From Mucilaginibacter inviolabilis (GTDB lineage Bacteria > Bacteroidota > Bacteroidia > Sphingobacteriales > Sphingobacteriaceae), in contig NZ_JAANAT010000005.1 of assembly GCF_011089895.1 (NCBI RefSeq), forward strand, positions 124,001-188,000: a stretch of 64,000 bases of DNA, in the 5' to 3' direction. The notes under the pieces are model-generated. The model ran no database searches. It saw only the letters and a program-made list of their open reading frames with translations, and was not told where the DNA came from. Positions 34,457-42,935 of this stretch are shown here, in pieces; position 1 is the stretch's first letter; each line of letters opens with the position of its first letter. A program made the translations under genes and the position numbers.

Positions 34457-34487
34457 CAAATTTAATAGACCCATCAATTCCTTGCAA
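34457..34487 (-). promoter_or_regulatory. Promoter of the tRNA-like pair
   Basis: On the minus strand TTG (34487-34485) is followed after 20 bp by TAAATTTG (34464-34457), a good match to the Bacteroidota promoter TTG-N19-21-TAnnTTTG. Transcription would start ~40 bp before the first tRNA-like gene. Confidence 0.55.
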
Positions 34488-34561
34488 ATATTTCAACAAA
34501 AATATTTTATTTTTATTCAAATTTTAATTAAACTTGTATTTCAATATAGATATTCAAATTT

Positions 34562-35038
34562 ATGTCCCACAGAAAAGCTCAAAATTTAGAAATTGATAAT
34601 CTTGATATTCAGATTTTATCAATATTAATGAAGAATGCTACCACTCCGTACACCGAGATAGCTAAAGAGTTAATCGTTTCTGGCGGAACCATACACGTGC
34701 GAATGAAAAAGTTGGAAGAGATGGGTGTAATAAAGGGAGCCAGCCTGGAAGTAGATCCTCAAAAACTAGGTTATGACATTACAGCATTCCTGGGTATTTA
34801 CCTCGAAAAGGGCTCTCAGTACAACGAGGCGGTTAAGCAATTAAAAACCATAAAAGAGATTGTTGAGCTGCATTATACTACCGGCGAGTGGAGTATCTTC
34901 GCCAAGATCGTATGTCATGATACCACCCACCTGCGCGAGGTTTTGAACGAGCAGATTCAGGGAGTTAAAGGTATCCAACGTACCGAAACCTTTATTTCGC
35001 TTGAAGAAAGCATCAGGAGGCAGATCACTTTGGAATAA
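34562..35038 (+). CDS. Lrp/AsnC family transcriptional regulator
   Basis: A 158-residue Lrp/AsnC regulator. Residues ~8-60 form the helix-turn-helix (LDIQILSILMKNATTPYTEIAKEL, GGTIHVRMKKLEEMGVIKG). Residues ~70-150 form the RAM ligand-binding domain (ITAFLGIYLEKGSQYNEAVKQLK, EWSIFAKIVCHDTTHLREVL). The family forms octamers that sense amino acids. It is divergent from the tRNA-like pair, its start codon lying ~75 bp from their promoter. Control of that promoter is possible but unproven. Confidence 0.92.
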   Translation: MSHRKAQNLEIDNLDIQILSILMKNATTPYTEIAKELIVSGGTIHVRMKKLEEMGVIKGASLEVDPQKLGYDITAFLGIYLEKGSQYNEAVKQLKTIKEIVELHYTTGEWSIFAKIVCHDTTHLREVLNEQIQGVKGIQRTETFISLEESIRRQITLE

Positions 35039-35061
35039 AATTTTACTTGATATACCCCAAC

Positions 35062-35125
35062 TGTCATCCTGAGGAACGAAGGATCTATTCGTACAACAGA
35101 TCCTTCGCTATCGCTCAGGATGACA
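35062..35125. repeat. REP-like repeat, near-perfect stem
   Basis: TGTCATCCTGAGGAACGAAG and its near-complement CTTCGCTATCGCTCAGGATGACA form a long stem between two convergent genes. This is the best-conserved copy of the family and may work as a terminator here. Confidence 0.75.
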
Positions 35126-35141
35126 ATTTAATTTTATTGCC

Positions 35142-37412
35142 CTATTTAAACTTACTCTTTAAAGCAGCCAGCTTTAAAGCCATATCAGTTTCTGGTTCTT
35201 TTTCAACCCGTTTATTATAAGTGGGTTTATTGTTCCCGTTGCCAGGCCTTCTGTCGTCATTCCGTCTTTCCTGCGGGGCGCTTTTATCATTTTCTTTCAT
35301 GGATAGAGCTATGCGCTTGCGGTTCACATCAACCTCGGTCACGGTAACCTCCACCTTCTGGTGCACTTTCAATACCTCGTTTGGATCTTTGATATACCGA
35401 TTGGTGATCTGGCTCAGGTGAACCAATCCATCCTGGTGAACACCAATATCTACAAAAGCGCCGAAGTTGGTAATGTTGGTGACGATGCCCGGCAGCTTCA
35501 TGCCCACTTTCAGATCGCCAATGGCATTTACGCCATCGGTAAAGCTGAAAGCTTCAAACTGCTCGCGCGGGTCGCGACCGGGTTTGGCCAGCTCGGCCAT
35601 GATATCATTTAAGGTAGGTAAACCCACCGTTTCTGAAGTATATTTTTGCAGCGGAATGCTTTTACGCAGCGGAGCACTGCCCATCAAATCCTTCACCGTG
35701 CAATTCATGTCTTTGGCTATTTGTTCCAGCAGGCTGTAACGCTCGGGGTGTACCGCGCTGGAATCCAGCGGATTTTCGGCATTGTGGATGCGTAAAAAAC
35801 CAGCCGCCTGTTCAAAAGCCTTATCGCCCAGACGGGGAACTTTCTTCAACTGGTCGCGGCGTTTAAATGCTCCATTCTGATCGCGGTACTCCACGATGTT
35901 TTGCGCCAATTGCGGACCAAGACCTGATACATAAGCTAATATCTGTTTAGATGCCGTGTTCAGCTCCACACCTACCGCGTTTACGCAGCTCATTACGGTA
36001 TCATCCAGTGAAGTTTGTAGTTTGTTCTGATCCACATCGTGCTGGTATTGGCCAACACCTATTGATTTTGGGTCGATTTTTACTAATTCAGCCAGTGGAT
36101 CCATCAATCTACGGCCTATAGATACCGCCCCTCTTACGGTGATATCCTTATCCGGGAATTCTTCCCGCGCCACATCGGATGCAGAATAGATAGATGCTCC
36201 GCTTTCATTCACCATTACAATCACTGCGCCTGGCAAATTCAGATTGCGTACAAACACCTCCGTTTCGCGACCGGCAGTACCGTTACCAATGGCAATAGCT
36301 TCGATATTGTATTTCTCAAACAAATGCTGAACAGTTTTTTCGGCTTCACGCGCCTGCCCTGCTCCCGTATGCGGGTAAATGGCGGTATTTTCCAATAGCT
36401 TGCCCTGTTCGTCTAAACAAACCAGTTTGCAACCAGTGCGAAAACCCGGGTCAATAGCCATAACCCGTTTTTGGCCCAGTGGTGCGCTCAATAACAATTG
36501 GCGCGCATTTTCGGCAAACACACGGATAGCTTCTTCGTCGGCTTTCTTTTTGGTAACCAGGCGCACCTCGGTTTCCATAGATGGTTTCAGCAAGCGTTTG
36601 TAACCATCGGCAATGGCCTGTTTAACCTGATCGGCAGATGAGTTGATGCCTTTTACAAAAGTATCTTCCAATATGGCAATGGCTTGTTCCTCTTCGGGTT
36701 TAATATCCAGCCACAGGATCTCTTCTTTTTCGCCCCGGCGCATGGCCAGGATACGGTGTGAGGGAGCCGATTTTACGGGTTCTGTCCAGTCGAAATAATC
36801 TTTATACTTGATGCCTTCCTCTTCCTTACCTTCGGCAACTTTGGATTGAAAGGTTCCCTTTTCAATAAACAGCTCGCGGATGCGGGTACGTACCTCGGCA
36901 TTTTCGCTGATGGTTTCGGCAATGATATCCCTTGCGCCGGCCAGGGCTTCTTCTATGCTGTTCACCCCTTTTTCGGCATCTATATAGACCTCGGCAGCGG
37001 TTTCAAGATCAACTTTGTTTTGCTCCAGTAATAAATCGGCGAGGGGCTGCAAGCCTTTTTCGCGGGCCGTGGTAGCACGGGTTTTTCGTTTGGGGCGATA
37101 GGGCAGGTAAATGTCCTCCAGCGTCACCATAGTTTCGGCCTCGTTGATCTGCTTTTCCAGCTCGGGGGTTAGTTTACCCATGTCGGTAAGCGATTTCAGG
37201 ATGGCCTCCCGACGTTTATCCAGGTCGCGCAGTTGTTGTACACGGTCGCGGATTTCGGTCACCTGCACTTCATCAAGCGTACCGGTAACCTCTTTACGGT
37301 AACGGGAAATAAACGGAACGGTAGCGCCCTCGTCAAGCAATTCAACTGTGGCACTCACCTGCTTTTCGGCAATGGAAAGCTCCTGGGCTATTTTTTTATA
37401 ATGCGATATCAT
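35142..37412 (-). CDS. tex: Tex family RNA-binding protein
   Basis: A 756-residue Tex/YhgF protein, a nucleic-acid-binding factor tied to transcription and stress tolerance in other bacteria. The N-terminal helical Tex domain opens the protein (AQELSIAEKQVSATVELLDEGATVPFISRYRKE). A YqgF/RNase H-like domain lies near 325-430 (RVMAIDPGFRTGCKL). Helix-hairpin-helix motifs lie near 490-560 (AYVSGLGPQLAQNIVEYR). An S1 domain lies near 640-710 (GIVTNITNFGAFVDIGVHQDG). A charged tail follows. It is monocistronic and faces the Lrp gene. Confidence 0.95.
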   Translation of the reverse strand: MISHYKKIAQELSIAEKQVSATVELLDEGATVPFISRYRKEVTGTLDEVQVTEIRDRVQQLRDLDKRREAILKSLTDMGKLTPELEKQINEAETMVTLEDIYLPYRPKRKTRATTAREKGLQPLADLLLEQNKVDLETAAEVYIDAEKGVNSIEEALAGARDIIAETISENAEVRTRIRELFIEKGTFQSKVAEGKEEEGIKYKDYFDWTEPVKSAPSHRILAMRRGEKEEILWLDIKPEEEQAIAILEDTFVKGINSSADQVKQAIADGYKRLLKPSMETEVRLVTKKKADEEAIRVFAENARQLLLSAPLGQKRVMAIDPGFRTGCKLVCLDEQGKLLENTAIYPHTGAGQAREAEKTVQHLFEKYNIEAIAIGNGTAGRETEVFVRNLNLPGAVIVMVNESGASIYSASDVAREEFPDKDITVRGAVSIGRRLMDPLAELVKIDPKSIGVGQYQHDVDQNKLQTSLDDTVMSCVNAVGVELNTASKQILAYVSGLGPQLAQNIVEYRDQNGAFKRRDQLKKVPRLGDKAFEQAAGFLRIHNAENPLDSSAVHPERYSLLEQIAKDMNCTVKDLMGSAPLRKSIPLQKYTSETVGLPTLNDIMAELAKPGRDPREQFEAFSFTDGVNAIGDLKVGMKLPGIVTNITNFGAFVDIGVHQDGLVHLSQITNRYIKDPNEVLKVHQKVEVTVTEVDVNRKRIALSMKENDKSAPQERRNDDRRPGNGNNKPTYNKRVEKEPETDMALKLAALKSKFK

Positions 37413-37526
37413 AGTAAACTTTGGACTGCGAAGTTGGGCACTCTTTGGTTAAAAAGCAAAAATGGTTTGTAAAAAGAATGGCGAAGGTATTATAAGGTCA
37501 GGTCAGGCCGAATTTACTCGCCGCCA

Positions 37527-37603
37527 ATGTTGGTGTTGTCACCAACATTATACTTACTGGTTAATTACTCATGCAGATTGTTGTTGGTGACAACACCAAC
37601 AAC
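37527..37603. repeat. Pair of hairpins in inverted orientation
   Basis: TTGGTGTTGTCACCAAC (37530-37546) and its complement GTTGGTGACAACACCAA (37583-37599) are each self-complementary hairpins with TTGT or ACAA loops. The loops themselves are complementary, so the unit can also fold as one long stem. The remaining gap 37413-37673 shows nothing else. Confidence 0.7.
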
Positions 37604-37673
37604 GGCAGTGGAGGGGTGCTTCGTACCCTTACAGCAATGACATGATATAGTATTTATTATTTAAGGTAATCCA

Positions 37674-38447
37674 TTACTTAGCCACCTTCCTCACCACCTT
37701 CTCAATCGCTCTCCCCCAAAACTCCCCCAAAGCTAAAGCACCTTGTTTGTTGGGGTGCAGGTAAAATGTGCCTTGCTTGCCATTTTCAGGTATCAGATCC
37801 GTTAAATGATGTTTCTTGAAGTAGTTGAATCCTTTTTTATCCCCCACAAAAACGTGGTGTGGATTGGTGGTACCGTAAGTAGCTACCAGGCTATCCAGTT
37901 TGGGCACATAACTTTGCAGACGCGATAAACCTTCCTGCAGATACTTGCCACCATTATAGGTATTTGGACTGTACCAAAGGGGGTGCTGATAAATAATGAT
38001 AGCTTTCGGAAAATCGGTCAGCAGCTTATCGGTTATCGTTTTTACATTTTGGATATAATCAGCAGGCGATACGGGTGAGCCGTGCGGGCCTTGTATGGCG
38101 CTGTCGTTAGTGCCTAATTTCATGGAAAATATCAGCAGGGCTTCTTTATCCGTAAAAGCTCCAGCAGCCTGTTCTACCTGGGTAAAGGTGTTGGTACCGG
38201 GTAAAAAATCAAGTGTGGTATAACCACTGTGGCCCTGGTTGCTAAATTCAACCGTACCCAGGCTTACCTGTTTACGCAGCCAGGCTATGGCGGTAGCAGG
38301 CGGCGCTTCCGCAGCCGGATCAGTCAGCTGCACGCCTTGCGTAATGCTATTGCCGATAAAAACAATGTTGATATTTGTTTTTTTGGATTGGGCAAAGATT
38401 GATGAAATGCTGCAGCATAATAATGCGGCAATAAAAAAATGCTTCAT
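37674..38447 (-). CDS. SGNH/GDSL-family secreted hydrolase
   Basis: A 257-residue SGNH hydrolase, an esterase or acetylesterase acting outside the cytoplasm. The start is placed at MKHFFIAALLCCS, which gives a signal peptide ending SSIFAQ; an upstream in-frame extension is not conserved. Block I is FIGNSITQG (Ser near 30), block III LGTND near 109, and the C-terminal YLHPNKQG near 227 supplies the His. It could deacetylate plant or microbial polysaccharides. It lies ~92 bp downstream of a prolyl oligopeptidase gene and may be cotranscribed. Confidence 0.87.
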   Translation of the reverse strand: MKHFFIAALLCCSISSIFAQSKKTNINIVFIGNSITQGVQLTDPAAEAPPATAIAWLRKQVSLGTVEFSNQGHSGYTTLDFLPGTNTFTQVEQAAGAFTDKEALLIFSMKLGTNDSAIQGPHGSPVSPADYIQNVKTITDKLLTDFPKAIIIYQHPLWYSPNTYNGGKYLQEGLSRLQSYVPKLDSLVATYGTTNPHHVFVGDKKGFNYFKKHHLTDLIPENGKQGTFYLHPNKQGALALGEFWGRAIEKVVRKVAK

Positions 38448-38539
38448 ATTGGATAGTTCAGTAAACCCCTTCCTCCCCTTCCCGCGGGAAGGAATTGCAC
38501 GTGGCCTGGCTTTTAACACATTCATAACTCGCTACTCCC

Positions 38540-40660
38540 TCACCATTTCACGCCCATGTTCCAGAACATGAAGGCCCATTTATCAACCTGACCGCTGATT
38601 ACCTGGGCTGTTGATTGCCCGGCGCCATGGCCCGCTTTGGTTTCAATACGGATGAGTACCGGGGCCGTACCTTTCTGATATTCCTGCAGGCGTGCGGCAA
38701 ACTTAAAGGAATGCGCAGGTACCACACGGTCGTCATGATCGGCGGTAGTAACCATCGTTGCCGGATACTCCTGCGGCTTTAAGGCATGATACGGCGAGTA
38801 GTTGTACAGGTATTGAAACATTTCTTTCGAATCTTCGGCGGTACCATAATCGTAGCTCCAACCGGCTCCCGCGGTAAATTTGTTATAACGTAACATATCC
38901 AGAACACCTACCGCCGGGAAAGCTACTTTGAACAGATCAGGGCGTTGAGTGATCATCGCTCCTATCAGCAGACCGCCATTGGAACCGCCCGATACCCCCA
39001 GGTGCTCTTTAGAGGTATATTTATTTTTGATGAGATATTCAGCTGCGGCAATAAAATCGTCAAATACGTTTTGCTTTTTCATTTTGATGCCCTTGCGGTG
39101 CCAGGTTTCGCCATACTCGCCGCCGCCACGCAGGTTCGGCACGGCGTAAATACCGCCATGCTCCAACAATATAATGTTTGATGTACTGAAAGCCGGCGTC
39201 AAACTAACACCGAAACCACCATAGGCATATAATAAGGTAGGATTCTGACCATTCAGTACCGTACCTTTTTTATAAGTGATGATCATCGGGATTTTGGTTT
39301 TATCCTTAGAGGTATAAAACACCTGTTTTGATTCGTATAGTTCCGGATCAAACTTTACACCCGATTTTTTATACAAGGTTGATTTGCCAGTAGCAATATC
39401 CAGCTTAAAAATGGTGGGCGGATAAACATAATTGGTAAAAGTATAATAGGTTTCTTTCTCAACCTTTTTTGTGCCGAAGCCAGAAGCGGTCCCCACTGAT
39501 GGCAGGGTAATGGTACGTTCCAGCTTGCCATTCATATCATATTGCTGCACAAAAGAAGTAGCATCCTGCAAGTATTCGGCGAAGATTTTACCACCGCCTG
39601 TAGTGGCGCTCAATACATTTTTAGTTTCGGGGATGAGGTTTTGCCAGTGGGTTACCGTTGGGTTTGCCGCATCAACCGTAACGATTTTAAAATTGGGGGA
39701 ATAAATATTGGTAAGGATATATAGTTTACTGCCTACATTATCCAGTATCGAATGCTGATTATCAAAATTGTCTATCACATTTACAATATCGCTGCCCGGT
39801 TTGCTCAGGTCCTGTATGTACAGTTCGTTACCGGTGGTTGATGTAGCTGCGGTGATCACCAGAAAACGTTCGTCTTCGGTAAGATAGGCGCCAATGTAGC
39901 GGCGCGGGGTCTTATCACCGCCAAAAATAAGTTTGTCGGTACTTTGGGGAGTGCCCAGTTTGTGATAGTATAATTTATGATACTGTGTCATGCCCGATAG
40001 CTGACTGCCAGCTTTGGGTTTATCATAGCTGCTGTAATAAAAACCATCAGTACCTTTCCAGGCCAGACCGCTGAATTTGATATCAGTTAAAGTATCACCA
40101 ACCACACTGTTATCTGCGGTTTTGATCACAATCACCTTCCGCCAGTCAGACCCGCCTTCGGATATCTGGTAAGCAGCCAGGTGGCCATCTTTGGTAAAAT
40201 CTATCCCCTGTAACGAGGTAGTACCATCGGCTGAAAATTTATTGGGATCTAAAAACACCTCGGGGGTACCATTATCACCTATCTGCCGGTACAAAACCGA
40301 TTGGCTTTGCAAACCATCATTCTTATAAAAATAGGTGTATTTACCCTCTTTAAAGGGGGCGGTGTATTTTTCGTAATTCCACAGGGTTTCCAGCTGTTTG
40401 CGTATTTCTTCGCGGTACGGGATCTGGCCCAGGTAGTTTTGGGTAACCTTATTTTCGGCTTTTACCCATTCTTTAGTATCTGTGGCCTGATCGTTTTCGA
40501 GCCAGCGGTATGGGTCTGGTACTTTGGTATCAAAATAAGTATCAACGGTATCAACTTTTTTGGTCTGGGGGTAGGGTAGCGTTTTTATAGTCATTTGTTG
40601 TGCATGGGTATAGCTGCAAAATAAAACAGCAAATGCAAATAAACAGGTAGTTAGTTTCAT
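38540..40660 (-). CDS. Prolyl oligopeptidase family serine peptidase (S9A)
   Basis: A 706-residue exported prolyl oligopeptidase, cleaving short peptides after Pro. Residues 1-20 are a signal peptide (LFCSYTHAQ). The N-terminal part includes DPYRWLENDQATDTKEWV, then a seven-bladed propeller that gates the active site. The alpha/beta hydrolase end has GVSGGSNGGLLIGA (Ser near 560), TTADHDDRVVPAHS (Asp near 643) and KAGHGAGQ (His near 676), a full triad. Length is normal. A GDSL hydrolase follows on the same strand. Confidence 0.94.
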   Translation of the reverse strand: MKLTTCLFAFAVLFCSYTHAQQMTIKTLPYPQTKKVDTVDTYFDTKVPDPYRWLENDQATDTKEWVKAENKVTQNYLGQIPYREEIRKQLETLWNYEKYTAPFKEGKYTYFYKNDGLQSQSVLYRQIGDNGTPEVFLDPNKFSADGTTSLQGIDFTKDGHLAAYQISEGGSDWRKVIVIKTADNSVVGDTLTDIKFSGLAWKGTDGFYYSSYDKPKAGSQLSGMTQYHKLYYHKLGTPQSTDKLIFGGDKTPRRYIGAYLTEDERFLVITAATSTTGNELYIQDLSKPGSDIVNVIDNFDNQHSILDNVGSKLYILTNIYSPNFKIVTVDAANPTVTHWQNLIPETKNVLSATTGGGKIFAEYLQDATSFVQQYDMNGKLERTITLPSVGTASGFGTKKVEKETYYTFTNYVYPPTIFKLDIATGKSTLYKKSGVKFDPELYESKQVFYTSKDKTKIPMIITYKKGTVLNGQNPTLLYAYGGFGVSLTPAFSTSNIILLEHGGIYAVPNLRGGGEYGETWHRKGIKMKKQNVFDDFIAAAEYLIKNKYTSKEHLGVSGGSNGGLLIGAMITQRPDLFKVAFPAVGVLDMLRYNKFTAGAGWSYDYGTAEDSKEMFQYLYNYSPYHALKPQEYPATMVTTADHDDRVVPAHSFKFAARLQEYQKGTAPVLIRIETKAGHGAGQSTAQVISGQVDKWAFMFWNMGVKW

Positions 40661-40718
40661 GTTGATTTTAAATTACAGGAAAACTAAAGGTAGGGATTTT
40701 GTTTGTCCGTTCATTGGC

Positions 40719-40793
40719 TCACTGGTTCATTTGTTCATTTGTCTTGGCAACATAGCTCTCCGATCCTGCACTAATGAACAAATGAACCAGTGA
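40719..40793. repeat. Long perfect inverted repeat
   Basis: A 21-bp arm starting TCACTGGTTCATTTGTTCAT (40719-40739) has a perfect complement at 40773-40793, with a 33-bp loop. GTTCATTTGTTCA is itself a short direct repeat. It is the only structure I see in the 40661-41073 gap. Confidence 0.7.
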
Positions 40794-41073
40794 ACTAATC
40801 AACTGATAAAGTTAAAAGTTGTTAATTTTAACCAATCCTGCTGTTTAATTGAGCGGGGCAAGCTATATTAGCCCCCGATTACGAAAACAAGCCAAAGCCG
40901 GGTTATTTAATCCCGCTTTTATTGATAACAGGTTCCGGATGTAATTATTTATTTACAATGGATTTTTACTATCTGCATCTTTATTGATAATAATGCTTTT
41001 TTTTACACGTTTGCTAAACCGGATAAGATGGTAAGCTGCAAACTTATACAAGTTGTTAGTACAAATTTATAAC

Positions 41074-41826
41074 ATGAAAAAAATCTTTACATTACTTACG
41101 GCAGCCCTAATGATGCTGATAGTGTTTAATGCACGGGCTCAGGATAGTCAAAACGATGGCGACGCCCCGGCCAAGCTTAAAAGCTACTTTGGCATATTTG
41201 GTGGCCAGTCACGCCCGATGAGCGATTTTAAAAGCACCGATTACAGCAACACTAAAGCAGGCTTTGCTAAAAATGGGCTTGTACTGGGTGTTGATGGAGC
41301 TGTTTATTTTTACAAACATTTTGCCATAGGCTTTACTGTATCCAAACAAGATCAGGGTAATTTAACCTATAATGATGATCAAATAATTTCACAGGGATAT
41401 ACTAATGATTTTAAAGCCGACGGCTCAACTGTTACTGCCGACAAGCGATACAGAAGCTACAATGTTTTGATTGGCCCACAATATACATTTGTATACCATC
41501 GCTTAAGGTTTGATCTGAGGGCATCGGCAGGTGCTATTAAAAATACCGCTACACCAAGTGTGGCTGTGGATATTACCGGTGTACCGGCACAAACCGGAAC
41601 GTTTACCCAGCAAAGCTCAAAAGGTACAGCCTTTGCTTATGGTGGTAGTGTCGATGTTCGCTTTGACATGGGTTCGGGCTGGGACTTGTTGTTGAAAGGC
41701 AATTATATTAAGTCGGATGGACCAAATATTTCTACTACCGGCCGTACCAGTAACCTGGGCCGTATAGTTACCAAACAACCGATGACCGAAGGTCAGATTG
41801 TGTTTGGCCTGGTAAAAGAGTTTTAA
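41074..41826 (+). CDS. Outer-membrane beta-barrel protein
   Basis: A 250-residue beta-barrel protein. The start at ATG 41074 yields a signal peptide (MKKIFTLLTAALMMLIVFNARAQ). The mature part begins with an acidic stretch (DSQNDGDAPA) and then alternates short strands (KSYFGIFGGQSRPMSDF, GLVLGVDGAVYFYKHFAIGFTV, YNVLIGPQYTFVYHRLRFDLRASAGA). It closes with a typical last strand GQIVFGLVKEF, ending in Phe for BAM recognition. Function is unknown. A strong terminator follows. Confidence 0.82.
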   Translation: MKKIFTLLTAALMMLIVFNARAQDSQNDGDAPAKLKSYFGIFGGQSRPMSDFKSTDYSNTKAGFAKNGLVLGVDGAVYFYKHFAIGFTVSKQDQGNLTYNDDQIISQGYTNDFKADGSTVTADKRYRSYNVLIGPQYTFVYHRLRFDLRASAGAIKNTATPSVAVDITGVPAQTGTFTQQSSKGTAFAYGGSVDVRFDMGSGWDLLLKGNYIKSDGPNISTTGRTSNLGRIVTKQPMTEGQIVFGLVKEF

Positions 41827-41861
41827 TTGATATCAAACAGGTTTCCACCTATTCTGCAAAT

Positions 41862-41896
41862 AAAAAAGAGCCCGCTCATGAGCGGGCTCTTTTTTT
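41862..41896 (+). terminator. Intrinsic terminator after the beta-barrel gene
   Basis: Perfect stem AAAAAAGAGCCCGCTCAT / ATGAGCGGGCTCTTTTTT, with a T-tract on the plus strand. Confidence 0.88.
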
Positions 41897-41955
41897 ATTG
41901 ACTTATTTGGCTATTTAAGCGGTAGCTGGTTTTGGGCTGGATTGACTAAATTAAC

Positions 41956-42068
41956 AAAAAAGTGGGTTTACATGGGTTTACACTTTTCATGGTTAACATT
42001 GATTCATGTAATTGATAATCAATTAATTACATATTTTTTGTGAGAAAAATGTGTAAACCCACTTTTTT
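41956..42068 (+). repeat. Dispersed ~110-bp repeat, copy 3 (most complete)
   Basis: Opens AAAAAAGTGGGTTTACAT then GGGTTTACAC, continues with GGTTAACATTGATTCATG and TAATTGATAATCAATTAATT, and closes GTGTAAACCCACTTTTTT, an exact inverted match of the opening. It lies beyond the terminator of the upstream beta-barrel gene, as copies 1 and 2 lie beyond theirs. It occupies a third of the gap 41827-42147. Confidence 0.8.
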
Positions 42069-42147
42069 ATAAATATCACCGGCTAAATCTCAATTCATCA
42101 GTAGCCCAACAACAGTGGTGATTTTTATGATACAGCCTCTTTTATTT

Positions 42148-42489
42148 TTAATGAACCTCTATCTGCTGCGGCTGAGTGGCCACTACTTCGGGCTGTTCTT
42201 TAAACATTTCAAAAATACCGGTTACACATACCTGTTTGCCTTTGATATGCGGGAGATCTAATGTTGTTTTGCCCTTTACAGCAACAGTATATTTCTGATG
42301 CGGATAGGCACCGCCCAGATTAAGCAGCGTGAGCGTATCGTTTACCATTTTCATAGAATAAACCGTATCGCAAAGGGTGCCTGTTTTACCCAGGTTATTT
42401 TTAAATTCAGCAGCGTTAAACGCGTGCTGCGCGTTTGCCGCACCTGCAAAAGCAAGTAGCAAAACGGCCGAGGTTAATATCTTTTTCAT
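42148..42489 (-). CDS. Small exported OB-fold-like protein
   Basis: A 113-residue exported protein. Residues 1-21 are a signal peptide (VLLLAFAGAANAQ). The remaining ~90 residues (NNLGKTGTLCDTVYSMKM, LTLLNLGGAYPHQKYTVAV, HIKGKQVCVTGIFEMFKEQP, VVATQPQQIEV) follow the five-strand pattern of OB-fold domains in exported bacterial proteins. Two Cys (in TLCDTV and KQVCVTG) occupy adjacent strands and could form a disulfide. The ligand is unknown. Confidence 0.7.
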   Translation of the reverse strand: MKKILTSAVLLLAFAGAANAQHAFNAAEFKNNLGKTGTLCDTVYSMKMVNDTLTLLNLGGAYPHQKYTVAVKGKTTLDLPHIKGKQVCVTGIFEMFKEQPEVVATQPQQIEVH

Positions 42490-42573
42490 CTCTGTAATGA
42501 TAATGGAAAGCTTTGATTTATCGTGCTTGTCATCAAATATTTACAAATATACCTGGCCCATGTTTACAAATGG

Positions 42574-42822
42574 TTAAGCGCCAAGCTTGCTGTCCTTTTT
42601 CTTGTCGGGCTGCTGATCGGCCCGGGGAGCTATGCCATCTTCAAAGTTTAAGGTAAAGGCTGATTCCGAAGCGCGGCTCGCTCTTTCCAAACCGCTGATA
42701 TTGGGCTCGTCGGCATCCAATATTTGGTTGCCGGTATCTACTCCGTCGCCCTGTTCAAATTCATTACCAGGGTCTTTATCTTCCTGAGCATCATCAAGAT
42801 TGGGATTTTCTGGGATTGCCAT
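42574..42822 (-). CDS. Small acidic, probably disordered protein
   Basis: An 82-residue protein with no signal peptide or helix-forming core. It is rich in Asp, Glu, Asn, Gln and Gly (NPNLDDAQEDKDPGNEFEQG), with a more hydrophobic patch SESAFTLNFEDG and a basic end. It looks intrinsically disordered. No function is suggested. It is divergent from lpxH across ~110 bp. Confidence 0.6.
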   Translation of the reverse strand: MAIPENPNLDDAQEDKDPGNEFEQGDGVDTGNQILDADEPNISGLERASRASESAFTLNFEDGIAPRADQQPDKKKDSKLGA

Positions 42823-42921
42823 AATTTTGTGGGTTTAATTAGGTATACAACGATAAACGGGGCGAGATGTTTGCCCTAAATCCAGTGAGTGGTAGCGTTT
42901 TCTGCTTTCATGCTTAAAATG

Positions 42922-42929
42922 TATTTTTG
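42922..42929 (+). promoter_or_regulatory. -7 promoter box very close to the lpxH start
   Basis: TATTTTTG matches TAnnTTTG and ends only 6 bp before the ATG at 42936. Transcription would begin at or next to the start codon, so a leaderless mRNA is possible. The -33 position is TTT rather than TTG. Confidence 0.4.
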
Positions 42930-42935
42930 CCCGGT

